A stretch of DNA of 64,000 nt, taken from Plantactinospora sp. KBS50 (lineage in GTDB: Bacteria > Actinomycetota > Actinomycetes > Mycobacteriales > Micromonosporaceae). Positions within the stretch are counted from its first letter, which is position 1; each line of letters begins with the position of its first letter. The translations under genes and the position numbers were made by a program. The notes below the pieces were generated by a model. It saw only the letters and a list, made by a program, of their open reading frames with translations. It ran no database searches and had not been told where the DNA came from. The DNA is taken from the NCBI RefSeq assembly GCF_002285795.1, contig NZ_CP022961.1:6476501-6540500 (forward strand), read 5' to 3'. Of the stretch, positions 56,056 to 64,000 are shown one piece after another.

Positions 56056-57843
56056 ATGAAGATGTCGACCATGTTCGGCGCCACGCTGCACACCGCGCCC
56101 GGACGCTCGGAGTCCGAGGGGCACCAGATGCTCCAACGGGCCGCCATGCTCCGGCAGGTCGCGCAGGGCATCTTCGCCTACCTTCCGCTCGGGTGGCGCA
56201 CCATCCGGAAGATCGAGGCGGTGATGCGCTCGGAGATGGAACGCATCGGTGGGCAGGAGGTCTCGATGCCGGTGGTCAATCCGGCGGAGTTGTGGAAGCA
56301 GTCCGGCCGATACTTCAAGATCGGCCCGGAGCTGGCCCGGTTCCGCGACCGCCGTGGACGGGACATGGTGCTGGCGATGACCCACGAGGAGCTGGTCACG
56401 TTCCTCGGCCGGTCGGAGATCGAGTCCTACCGCCAGATGCCCCGGATGGCGTTCCAGCTCCAGACGAAGTTCCGGGACGACGCGCGTCCGCGGGCCGGGC
56501 TGATCCGGGTTCGTGAGTTCATCATGAAGGACGCGTACAGCTTCGACGTGGACGAGGCCGGCCTGGCCGTGCAGTACCGGGCGCAGTACCAGGCCTACTT
56601 CAACATCTTCCGGCGCTGCGGGCTGCCGGTCGAGGCGGTCCTGTCCGATGTGGGCATGATGGGCGGCAGCATGGCCCACGAGTTCATGTACCTCACTCCG
56701 ATCGGCGAGGACACCCTGCTGCTCTGCGACTCCTGCGGGTTCGCCGCCAACCGGGAGGTCGCCACGTTCCGGAAGCCGGAGCCGTCCACCGCGGCGCCGG
56801 CGGAGCTGGAGGAGATCGCCACCCCCGGGACCACCACCATCGAGGCGTTGACCGCGGCCCTGGGCGTGCTGGCCGCCGAGACCGCCAAGGCCGTCTTTCT
56901 GGCCGCCGAGCGGGAGGAGACCGACGGGACCGTCCGGACCGAGTACATCCTGGCGGTTGTCCGGGGTGACATGGAGGCGAACGAGACGAAGATCGGCAAC
57001 CTCGTCAAGGCGGCCGAACTCCGGCCCATGACCGAGGAGGAGATCGCCAAGATCGGCTCGGTCGCCGGATACGGCTCGCCGGTCGGTGTGGAGGGCGCGA
57101 CGGTCATCGTCGATGAGCTGGTCGCGCGATCCACGAACCTGGTCGCGGGCGCCAACAAGGAGGGCTTCCACCTGCGCAACGTCAACGTGGGACGCGACTA
57201 CGTCGCCGATCACGTCGGCGACATCACCGCCGCCCGGGCTGGTGACGCCTGCCCGAACTGCAGCCACGAACTGCGCACTACCCGCGGGGTGGAGGTGGGG
57301 CAGATCTTCAAGCTCGGTACCCGCTACTCGAACGACCTCGGCGCGATGTACCTCGACGCGGACGGCCAGCGCAAGCCGGTGATCATGGGCTGCTACGGCA
57401 TCGGTGTCGGGCGGCTGCTCGCGTGCGCCGCCGAGGAGCACCGGGATGAGAAGGGACTGCGGCTGCCGGTCAGCATCGCGCCGTACCACGCCCACCTCAC
57501 CCTGCTCGACGACGTGGATTCCGAGGCCGGTGAGCAGGCTCGGCGGATCTACGACGAGCTGTGGGCGTCTGGTGTCGAGGTCCTGTTCGACGACCGGAAC
57601 GAGCGGGCCGGCGTAAAGTTCGCCGACGCGGACGTCATCGGCCTGCCCCTGCGCGTCACCATCGGCAAGCGGAGCTTGGCCGATGGCGCAGCCGAGGTGC
57701 GGGACCGTGCCACCGGTGAGACGACGAAGGTGCCGATCGACGGCGTGGTCGCCGAGCTGGGCCGGCGGATCGCGGCGATGCTCGCCGACACCGACGCCAC
57801 GGCGACGCCGGTGGAGCTGCCCGTCGAGCTGTTCGAGCACTGA
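56056..57843 (+). CDS. proS: Prolyl-tRNA synthetase, bacterial type
   Basis: 595 aa. Class II motif 1 region (FAYLPLGWRTIRKIE), motif 2 TKFRDDARPRAGLIRVREF with KDAYSFD, an INS editing insertion (~220-390), motif 3 GCYGIGVGRLLA and the anticodon-binding domain to the end. THEE in LAMTHEELVTFLG is conserved. It charges tRNA-Pro and edits Ala-tRNA-Pro. ATG at 56056; no clear ribosome site. Being next to IS debris and a LAL operon, it could be an additional copy. That needs a search for another proS in the genome. Confidence 0.9.
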   Translation: MKMSTMFGATLHTAPGRSESEGHQMLQRAAMLRQVAQGIFAYLPLGWRTIRKIEAVMRSEMERIGGQEVSMPVVNPAELWKQSGRYFKIGPELARFRDRRGRDMVLAMTHEELVTFLGRSEIESYRQMPRMAFQLQTKFRDDARPRAGLIRVREFIMKDAYSFDVDEAGLAVQYRAQYQAYFNIFRRCGLPVEAVLSDVGMMGGSMAHEFMYLTPIGEDTLLLCDSCGFAANREVATFRKPEPSTAAPAELEEIATPGTTTIEALTAALGVLAAETAKAVFLAAEREETDGTVRTEYILAVVRGDMEANETKIGNLVKAAELRPMTEEEIAKIGSVAGYGSPVGVEGATVIVDELVARSTNLVAGANKEGFHLRNVNVGRDYVADHVGDITAARAGDACPNCSHELRTTRGVEVGQIFKLGTRYSNDLGAMYLDADGQRKPVIMGCYGIGVGRLLACAAEEHRDEKGLRLPVSIAPYHAHLTLLDDVDSEAGEQARRIYDELWASGVEVLFDDRNERAGVKFADADVIGLPLRVTIGKRSLADGAAEVRDRATGETTKVPIDGVVAELGRRIAAMLADTDATATPVELPVELFEH

Positions 57844-57958
57844 TCCGGCCGGGCGGCCGCGAACTGTCGCCGGAGGTGGCGGTTCGCGGCCGCGCGGAGG
57901 CCGTGTGGTCCTGACCCGCGCCATCGAGCCGTGACCGCAGTGCGAGCTTCTCCCTGAT

Positions 57959-58530
57959 TAGGGCCTGTGTCGAAGTCGGTCACAGCCACTCGTTGATGGC
58001 GGCGAGGTGGATGGTGGCCTCGTAGCGGACGGCCAGCTTGTCGTATCGGGTGGCCACGGCTCGGTTGCGCTTGAGTCGGTTGATGCCGCACTCCACGGCG
58101 TGACGTTGCTGGTAGATGTGCGGGTCGAAGGCCGGTGGCCGGCCGCCTCTGGATCCTCTGGCCCGCCGGTTGGCGTCCTGGTCGGCCTTGCTGGGAATGG
58201 TCGCGGCGATGCCCCGCCGGCGCAGGTAGGCCCGGTTGGCCTTCGAGGTGTACGCCTTGTCGGCCAGGACCCGGTCCGGTCGGGTCCTCGGACGACCGGT
58301 GACCAGGCGGGGAACGCGGATCGCGGCCAGAACCGGAATGAACTGGGGGCTGTCGCCGCGTTGCCCGGCAGCCAGCACGATGGCGAAGGGTTTCTGGCCT
58401 TGCTCGCAGCCCAGGTGCAGCTTCGTGGTCAACCCACCGCGGGACCGGCCGAGCGCATGGTCGGTCGGCTCAACGCTGACACCGCCGGGTGGCTCGGCCG
58501 ACGAGTCTGTGTAACGCCCTACTCTGTCTA
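57959..58530 (-). mobile_element. IS5-family element, 5'-truncated
   Basis: The transposase C-terminal half is readable from about 58527 down to the stop at 57980. It contains [40 protein letters not shown] (Asp), and the DDE-closing [20 protein letters not shown] (Glu). Typical IS5/IS427 end sequence GGGCCTGTGTCGAA occurs at 57961. The N-terminal half is missing where the IS256 fragment begins at about 58531. Confidence 0.8.
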
Positions 58531-58531
58531 A

Positions 58532-59210
58532 CTATCGGACATCGATGGGGATACGGCCTGGGAAGAAGATGTCCAGCGAGTTGAGGGCCTGCTTCCAGCC
58601 GTGGACGCCGGCGCCTTCGACGAGACGGGGCGGTGCCTGGCGGGACTGGTTGCGGGGCTTGCCGGCCTCGGCGGCGCGTTGCCGGGCGCGTTTGTCCTCG
58701 ATGTCGGCGATGGCCAGCCAGATCAGTTTGACCACGGCGTCGTCGGTCGGGAAGTGTCCCCGGTTCTTGATGACCTTGCGGATCTGGTAGTTGAACGACT
58801 CGATCGCGTTGGTGGTGTAGATGATCCGCCGCACCTCGGGTGGGAAGGCCAGGAACGGGGTGAAGCGGTCCCAGGCGCGTTCCCAGACCGCGACCGCGGC
58901 GGGGTACCGCTTGCCGAGCGGGCTGTCGGCGAAGCCGAGCAACGCGGTCTCCGCGGCCTCGACCGTCGGCGCGGTGTAGATCTCCTTGAGCGCGGTGACC
59001 ATCGCCCGCCGGTCCTTGTAGGACACGAACTTCATCGCCGCTCTGATCAGGTGCACCACGCAGGTTTGCACGGTGGTGTGCGGCCAGACGGCCTCGATCG
59101 CCTCGGGCAGGCCGGTCAGCCCGTCACAGCAGGCGATGAGGACATCGCGCACCCCCCGGTTACGCAATTCGGTGCACACCTGCATCCAGAACTTCGCCCC
59201 CTCGGCCTGC
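58532..59210 (-). mobile_element. IS256-family transposase, C-terminal fragment
   Basis: ~225 residues: AKFWMQVCTELRNRGVRDVL, the IS256 hallmark CDGLTGLPEAIEAVWP (catalytic Asp) with QTCVVHLIR, and RRIIYTTNAIESFNYQIRKV (Glu in NAIES). The N-terminal third, with the first Asp, is absent. It is joined in frame to the XRE regulator at about 59210. Another IS fragment abuts the other side. Confidence 0.85.
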
Positions 59211-60222
59211 TGGACTTCCTCACGTCGCCCCATCGCTGCCCACGCCCGCGCTTCAATCGCCACCGCCAGGACGGCTCCCACGCATGCCTGATGCCGGGCA
59301 ACATCCTGAGCCTGCTGTGCGAGGCTCACGGTCTCGCGGAAGTCCACGCCGTAGTAGTAGACATGAGCCTCCTGGGCGAGTACCCATGATCGAATCGCCG
59401 GGTCGCCCGCTTCCACGGCCGCAAGCCGGGCCGTGCGCGCCCACCGGTGGGCTGCGGTCCGGTCATCGATCCTGCAAAAGACAAGACACATCAGCCCAGA
59501 CATCTGCGCGGCCATCCCGGTCAGGCGACGCAGAGCGGAGGCGGACCCGCTTCGTCCGATGATCTCCGTCAACTCGGCCAGGTCACCAGCGATCTCCCGA
59601 AGCAACATGCCTGCCGAATGGTCACGAGTCGCACGACCATGGCCGGTGACGATCCGCTCCCACTCGTCCAGTCCAACTGCGGTGATCGGCCCCACGCTCA
59701 GGACCTCGTTGAGCGAACGACGCAAGCCGTCAACCTCGTCCATGACGGCCGGTACGCCCACCACCGTGCGGCTTGGCGGGCGGCGATCAAGGCCAACTCC
59801 GGAAACGAGATCGGGCATCACCGGCGTGACTGACGCGTTGCGGTTCTGGACCCGCTCGGGCGCGCTCGCCTCAACAATCGCCTCATGATCAAGGACTGCT
59901 CCCCAACGGGCATGACGAGCCGCCTCAGCCTTCTCCTCCTTCTGCCGGGCCTCCGGGGACCGGTACCGTCATATCCGGTGACCAACTCGCCGCCCGCGCG
60001 AAGAAGCGAGTCACACTGCACCCAGAAGACCCGGTCCACCACCTGCCGGCCGCTCTCGACGTTCGCCACGGTGCTTCGAGTGCTGTGCACCAGCCGCGCC
60101 ACGTCACCCTGGGTCAGTCCACATGATCTACGCCAGCCAGCGAGCTTCCGCCCAAGCGCCCGCTTCACATCACTGATCTGCTGCGGATCCAGGAAGATCC
60201 CCTCCACCGTCCTCGGAGGCAT
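59211..60222 (-). pseudogene. XRE-type regulator truncated by IS256 and frameshifted
   Basis: ATG at 60222 starts MPPRTVEGIFLDPQQIS, followed by the XRE HTH CGLTQGDVARLVHSTRSTVA. The frame shifts at the C4 run near 59955: one missing base separates ELVTGYDGTG from EARQKEEKAEAARHARW. The sensory domain then continues (DEVDGLRRSLNEVLSVGPIT, LRRLTGMAAQMSGLMCLVF) up to REEVQQ, where IS256 sequence begins. This domain order matches XRE regulators that pair with DUF397 proteins in streptomycete-like genomes; no DUF397 partner is seen. It cannot be functional unless the shift is an error. Confidence 0.75.
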
Positions 60223-60520
60223 CGATCACCGCTCGCCACGTGTCCCTCACGGCAACGCGACACTAATCGATAACGGCCACAAGGCACGCCGTGGCACGAG
60301 CCTCACCATGCCTATCCGAAACGCACCGCCCTGACCTGGCCGTGCCGCCAGTCCCCGACGGAACCCGTCCCAACATCCGGATTAGCAAGTGGGACGACAA
60401 AGCATGATCAAAACCCACCCGGACAGGGCGGAACGCCGCTGGACGGGCCGGGACATGAGGGATGCTCGTCGCACGAGCACCCACCGAGCACCCAACCATC
60501 CACAAGGGACGGAACAAGCA
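60223..60520. other. Intergenic spacer with no gene
   Basis: About 300 bp upstream of the XRE remnant and downstream of the tRNA terminator. It should hold the regulator's promoter. I see no repeat, RNA or ribosome-site-supported frame. Confidence 0.4.
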
Positions 60521-60556
60521 AGGGGCCTGACTGCTGTTCCAGCAGGTCAGACCCCT
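60521..60556 (-). terminator. Hairpin terminator after tRNA-Arg
   Basis: AGGGGCCTGACTGCTG (60521-60536) pairs with 60540-60556 (one mismatch, one bulge), 3-nt loop. It follows the tRNA-Arg 3' end by 10 bp on the minus strand. The next transcribed bases are moderately U-rich. Confidence 0.65.
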
Positions 60557-60566
60557 CATGATCTTG

Positions 60567-60639
60567 CGCGCCCGAAGGGACTCGAACCCCTAACCTTCTG
60601 ATCCGTAGTCAGATGCTCTATCCGTTGAGCTACGGGCGC
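60567..60639 (-). tRNA. tRNA-Arg (anticodon ACG)
   Basis: 73 nt on the minus strand. Acceptor GCGCCCG pairs with CGGGCGC. The D arm GCTC-AACGGAT-A-GAGC, anticodon arm TCTGA-CTACGGA-TCAGA and T arm AGGGG-TTCGAGT-CCCTT all pair (the T stem with one G-T). Loop CTACGGA gives anticodon ACG. CCA is not encoded. Confidence 0.95.
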
Positions 60640-60673
60640 AGGTGCCCGGCCAGTCTACACATCCGGCCGAACG

Positions 60674-60763
60674 CGGAGACTCCGGGATTCGAACCCGGGA
60701 GGGGCGGTTAACCCCAACCGCATTAGCAGTGCGGCGCCATAGACCAGACTAGGCGAAGTCTCC
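60674..60763 (-). tRNA. tRNA-Ser (anticodon GCU)
   Basis: 90 nt on the minus strand with a long class II variable arm. Acceptor GGAGACT pairs with the 3' strand AGTCTCC. Anticodon arm CCGCA-CTGCTAA-TGCGG gives GCU for AGC/AGU serine codons. T arm contains GGTTCGAATCC. It lies 35 bp upstream of tRNA-Arg on the same strand. Confidence 0.95.
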
Positions 60764-60926
60764 CCGGTGGTCGTGGACCACCGCCGGTCGAGGATACAGG
60801 GCGGGCGGCGACCTGAGCAAAGCACCTTCCATCGGACGGTCCGCCGGCTTCCGCCGCACCGTCTGGCGGTACGTGGCCGATCCCGGCAGGAGGTGTGAAA
60901 GGTCACTCACGACTAGGCTCTGGACC

Positions 60927-62447
60927 ATGGAGGAGCAGCCGGCCACAGACCAGCCAGCCAGCCCGGGGGCGAGGCGGCGTCCGGGGGCCAAGCAGGACCC
61001 CACCACCGACAAGCCCGCCGGCAGCGCCGGGCGCGGGCAGGTTGACGGTACGCCGCCGGCCCCTCGACGACGTCCGGCGAAGGCCGCTCCTCCGGTCCTT
61101 TTCCAGCCACCGGCGCCCGCCGCCGAGCAGGGCGGGGTGCCGGGCCGGTCCGAACCGGCAGCTTCGCCCGGCACCGGGCCCCGGCCGGCGGCGCCCGCGG
61201 AGATACCCTTCCCGCCCACCGGGCCGGCGACCGCCCCGCGGACCGCTGCGCCCGAGGAGACGACCGGCGGGACACCGGCCAAGAAGCCGCGAGCGAAGGC
61301 CACGCCCACGAAGGCCACGCCCGCCAAGGCGGCACCGGCGAAGGCAGCACCGGCGAAGGCGGCACCGGCGCAACGGTCCGGGCCGGTCGAGGGCGGGACC
61401 GACCGGCCGGCCGAGGGAGCGACGCCGGCCAGCGCCGGGAGCATCGCGCCGAAGGCGACCAGGGCCCGGAAGGCGACTCCGGCGAAGAAGGCAGCCGCGG
61501 GCAAGAAGGCAGCCGCGGGCAAGACCACCCCGACGAAGAAGGCGACCGCGGCACCGGCGAAGAAGGCGGCCAAGGCCGCGAAGGCCACCGCGGAGCGCGA
61601 TGCATCGGACCGCGCCAGCGCGGAGCGCGATGCGGCGCCGACCGGAGACGAGAGCGCCGCGCCGGCACAGCCGGCCGGCGCCGAGGTCGGTGGCGCGATC
61701 GAGGGTACGGCCGCCGCCGAGGCGGCCCGGCACGACGAGCTTCGGCCGGCCGTTGCGGACGGTGGACCGCCGACCGGACCGCCGGTTGGCCGTACGGGCG
61801 TCGGCGTGGGACCGGTCCGGCGCGTACTGGATCGGCCGGACCGGGCGGCGGAGCTGCTCGCCCAGGCGGCGGTCGAGGTCATCGGACCGCGGGCCCGGGA
61901 GTGGGTGGAGCGGACCCGCGCGGCCTATCCGGCGGCCGACCCGGACGGGCTGGCCCGGTTGGCGAGCCGGCGCTACACCCGGCTCGCCGGTGGCGGCGCG
62001 CTGTTGGCCGGCGTGACCGGACTGCTCGCCCCGGTGGCGGAGCTGACGGCCGTCGGCTGGGCGCAGGCGGGCCTGGTGCTGCACGTGGCCGCGGCGTACG
62101 GCCACGATCCGACGGACCCGGAGCGGGTGGTGGACCTGCTGGTGTTGACCGGCGCGCATCGGGATGCGGCGGCCGCCCGGGCGGCACTCGGCGGCGCGGA
62201 TCCGGACGGCCCGGGCGACCCGGGTGATCCGGCCGGTGGGCTGCCGGTACGCCGGCTGCTGTTGGCGGGCCGGCGGCTGGCGGCGCCGTTCGCCGCGCAG
62301 TCGGGTGGCTGGCTGGCGGTCCGGTTGGCGGTCCGGGGTCTGCCCGGCGGTGGCCCGTTGGCCGCGGCGGCGGCCAACGCGGAGGCCGTGCAGCGGTTGG
62401 CGGCGCGCTCGGCCGCGCACTACCGGGTCGGTCCGGCGGGCGGCTGA
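60927..62447 (+). CDS. Histone-H1-like tail plus EcsC-like domain protein
   Basis: 506 aa. Residues 1-~280 are low complexity: Pro/Ala/Lys-rich, with repeats such as KATPAKAAPAKAAPAKAAPA and KKAAAGKKAAAGK, like histone H1 or the tail of mycobacterial HupB. Residues ~310-500 resemble the EcsC-like family: YTRLAGGGALLAGVTGLLAP, then AQAGLVLHVAAAYGHDP and VDLLVLTGAHRD. The hydrophobic core suggests membrane association. A nucleic-acid-binding tail joined to a membrane-type domain is unusual. ATG at 60927. The long minus-strand open frames here are shadows. Confidence 0.7.
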   Translation: MEEQPATDQPASPGARRRPGAKQDPTTDKPAGSAGRGQVDGTPPAPRRRPAKAAPPVLFQPPAPAAEQGGVPGRSEPAASPGTGPRPAAPAEIPFPPTGPATAPRTAAPEETTGGTPAKKPRAKATPTKATPAKAAPAKAAPAKAAPAQRSGPVEGGTDRPAEGATPASAGSIAPKATRARKATPAKKAAAGKKAAAGKTTPTKKATAAPAKKAAKAAKATAERDASDRASAERDAAPTGDESAAPAQPAGAEVGGAIEGTAAAEAARHDELRPAVADGGPPTGPPVGRTGVGVGPVRRVLDRPDRAAELLAQAAVEVIGPRAREWVERTRAAYPAADPDGLARLASRRYTRLAGGGALLAGVTGLLAPVAELTAVGWAQAGLVLHVAAAYGHDPTDPERVVDLLVLTGAHRDAAAARAALGGADPDGPGDPGDPAGGLPVRRLLLAGRRLAAPFAAQSGGWLAVRLAVRGLPGGGPLAAAAANAEAVQRLAARSAAHYRVGPAGG

Positions 62448-62488
62448 GGGGTGCCGGGCCGGCGGACGGCCGAGGTCGGTCGGGCGGC

Positions 62489-63259
62489 TCAGAGCCAGTC
62501 GAACCAGGAGCGGGGCAGCGCGGCGTAGCCGACGAAGGCGACCACGTCCAGCAGGGTGTGGGCGATCACCAGCGGCAGCACCCGCCGGGTACGCAGGAAG
62601 AACAGCGCGAAGATCACGCCGAGGACGGCGTTGCCGACGAACGCGCCGATGCCCTGGTAGAGGTGGTAGGAGCCGCGGAGCACGGCGCTGGCGGCCACCG
62701 CCGGCCAGCAGCGCCAGGCCAGTTCGCGCAGCCGGGTCACCAGGTAGCCGACCACGACGACCTCCTCCAGGATCGCGTTCTGCGCGGCGGAGAGGATCAG
62801 CACGGGCACGGCCCACCACAGGTGCGGCAGCGCGGCGGGTACGACGGTGGCGTTGATGCCGAGCCGGGCGGCCAGCCAGAACAGGCCGAGGCCGGGCAGT
62901 CCGACCAGCGCCGCGAGGCCGGCGCCGCGGGCCAGGTCGGCGCCGGGCCGCCGGGCGTCCAGGCCGAGCAGCCCGCGCGCGTCGCCGGGGTCCCGGCTCA
63001 GCAGGTGTACGGCGAGCAGCACGGGTACGAGCGCGAAGCCGATGCCGAGAAGCTGGTAGGTCAGGTCGAGCCAGGGGCGGCTGGACTGGGACGGGTTGAG
63101 GGTGGCGGTCTGCTGGGAGAGCGGCCGGTCGGCGGTCAGCCGGGCGATGATCGTGACCAGCGAGTAGACGGCCGACTGGCCCAGTGAGACGCCGAGCACG
63201 AGCAGGACCTCGATCCGGAGGGTCCGGTGCCGGGTCGGGGCGGCGAGGTCGGTGGTCAC
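62489..63259 (-). CDS. CPBP-family intramembrane protease
   Basis: 256 aa with about seven membrane helices. Abi/CPBP motifs: LEEVVVVGYLVTRLREL (EE-x3-R-like, here with the Arg further on), SYHLYQGIGAFVGNAVLG (His), and LVIAHTLLDVVAF (His). Family members cleave membrane proteins or confer bacteriocin immunity; the target is unknown. GTG at 63259 chosen; the long open frame upstream is not supported. Convergent with the EcsC-like gene. Confidence 0.85.
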   Translation of the reverse strand: MTTDLAAPTRHRTLRIEVLLVLGVSLGQSAVYSLVTIIARLTADRPLSQQTATLNPSQSSRPWLDLTYQLLGIGFALVPVLLAVHLLSRDPGDARGLLGLDARRPGADLARGAGLAALVGLPGLGLFWLAARLGINATVVPAALPHLWWAVPVLILSAAQNAILEEVVVVGYLVTRLRELAWRCWPAVAASAVLRGSYHLYQGIGAFVGNAVLGVIFALFFLRTRRVLPLVIAHTLLDVVAFVGYAALPRSWFDWL

Positions 63260-63349
63260 CCTGACACTCTGCCCGACGTGGCCGCGGGGTCGGACGCCGG
63301 CCGGGTGATCCGGGATCGCATTTTCGGTCAGACCCGTGAGCGGGACTCT

Positions 63350-63372
63350 CGATCGCACACTGTGTGCGATCG
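63350..63372. promoter_or_regulatory. Perfect 23-bp palindrome upstream of flavohaemoglobin
   Basis: Arms CGATCGCACAC and its exact complement flank a central T at 63361. It lies 125 bp upstream of the flavohaemoglobin ATG and about 90 bp from the CPBP start. Length and symmetry suggest a dimeric regulator site. It does not match known NsrR, FNR or HAIR consensus sequences. Confidence 0.65.
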
Positions 63373-63496
63373 GTGTCGACGGAGCGTGTCCATTCTGAGG
63401 GTGCACATTCCAGGGCACCACCCCAGCACGAACCCCGATCTGCCGGCCAGCTCGTGCGGGCGCATCCGACGCACGACGATACCGAGAAGGACGTCT

Positions 63497-64000
63497 ATGG
63501 ACAACCTCGGGCGGCTGTTGAAGGAGAGCTGGGTTCTCGTCGAGGATCGGCGGGACCAGCTGGCCAGCCACTTCTACGCACGGATGTTCCTGTCCGATCC
63601 GACGCTGCGTCCACTGTTCCCGGTCCAGCTCACGGGCCAGCGGAACCGGCTGCTGGAGGCGCTCGTCACGGCGATCCACACCGTCGACGACCCCGAGCAC
63701 TTCGACGCGTACCTGCGTGGCCTGGGCCGCGACCACCGCAAGTATCACGTGGCGCCGGAGCACTACGACGTGGTGGGCGTCTCGCTGCTGGACGCCCTGC
63801 GCACGTTCGCGGGTGACCAGTGGACCATCGAGTACGACCAGGCGTGGCGCGACGCGTACGCGGCGATCGCGGCCCGCATGCTGGCCGGCGCCGCGGCCGA
63901 CCCGAACCCGCCGTTCTGGCACGCCGAGGTGCTCACCCACGAGCGGTACGGCCGGGACATCGCCGTGTTCACCTGCCAACCGTTGCAGTATCCGCTGCCC
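63497..64000 (+). CDS. Flavohaemoglobin (globin plus FAD/NAD reductase), 3' end cut by window
   Basis: 168 codons visible. The globin domain starts MDNLGRLLKESWVLVEDRRD and has the distal-side HFYARMF. The proximal His lies in RDHRKYHVAPEHYDVVGVSL. From about residue 137 the ferredoxin-reductase-like domain begins (FWHAEVLTHERYGRDIAVFT). Full-length members of this actinobacterial type reduce nitric oxide or oxygen with NAD(P)H; the NAD-binding part is outside the window. ATG at 63497 with GAGAAGG about 7 bp upstream. It has the 23-bp palindrome upstream. Confidence 0.85.
   Translation, partial: MDNLGRLLKESWVLVEDRRDQLASHFYARMFLSDPTLRPLFPVQLTGQRNRLLEALVTAIHTVDDPEHFDAYLRGLGRDHRKYHVAPEHYDVVGVSLLDALRTFAGDQWTIEYDQAWRDAYAAIAARMLAGAAADPNPPFWHAEVLTHERYGRDIAVFTCQPLQYPLP

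Noticed and set aside
60903-62819. Long minus-strand frame (about 638 codons) across the EcsC-like gene
   Set aside because: Arg/Gly-rich shadow with no motif. It also overlaps the CPBP protease coding region in another frame.

Overview
This is about 64 kb of a very GC-rich actinobacterial chromosome. Evidence for this includes frequent GTG starts, SARP/AfsR and LuxR-LAL regulators, HspR/HrcA-type heat-shock operators, decaprenyl-phosphate enzymology and IS630/IS5/IS256 debris. Gene content resembles the Micromonosporaceae, but that placement is an inference.

Region A (892-27027) looks like a specialised envelope glycoconjugate or secondary-metabolite locus. It holds a YbhN-type membrane protein, four GT2-like glycosyltransferases, a GT4 glycosyltransferase (frameshifted), a UbiA-family decaprenyl-phosphate phosphoribosyltransferase-like enzyme, a nucleotide-sugar epimerase, a membrane EEP phosphatase resembling VanJ, an MFS exporter, a large ThDP enzyme, and one continuous frame joining UDP-glucuronate decarboxylase to UDP-glucose dehydrogenase. 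An AfsR-like SARP (3498-5354) sits inside. Four promoters in the region carry the same element: CAAG-starting heptamers repeated every 11 bp, ending exactly 8 bp before a TAGCCT-like -10 box. This is the classic SARP operator layout. A self-contained sugar-uptake unit (GH3 glycosidase, two ABC permeases, lipoprotein binding protein, LacI repressor, 13451-20156) interrupts the locus.

Region B (27508-32712) has a second, short SARP and a minus-strand operon. The operon starts with a 31-codon peptide gene, followed by a perfect 15-bp hairpin, a PqqD-like plus HExxH membrane metalloprotease, a TPR protein with a degenerate ATPase segment, and a flavin reductase. This has the architecture of an uncharacterised RiPP (ribosomal peptide) pathway.

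Region C (32887-45847) is a stress island. It has a Zn alcohol dehydrogenase, DJ-1/PfpI protein, thioredoxin, glutaredoxin-like protein, peroxiredoxin, Dps, ClpB, DnaJ, GrpE, DnaK, two Hsp20 proteins and a stress membrane protein. The dnaK/hsp20 divergent region carries two HAIR-like HspR operators and a CIRCE-like HrcA operator.

Region D (46039-60222) is an accessory, decaying segment. It contains a truncated FtsX permease, IS630, IS5 and IS256 remnants, a GTPase-PASTA gene pair, a complete IS630-type element with 30-bp inverted repeats and a passenger gene, an amidohydrolase operon under a LAL regulator, a prolyl-tRNA synthetase, and an XRE regulator broken by IS256 sequence.

Region E (60521-64000) has tRNA-Arg(ACG), tRNA-Ser(GCU), a histone-H1-like/EcsC-like protein, a CPBP protease and the start of a flavohaemoglobin behind a perfect 23-bp palindrome.

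Several single-base frameshifts lie next to C/G runs, so some pseudogene calls may be assembly errors.
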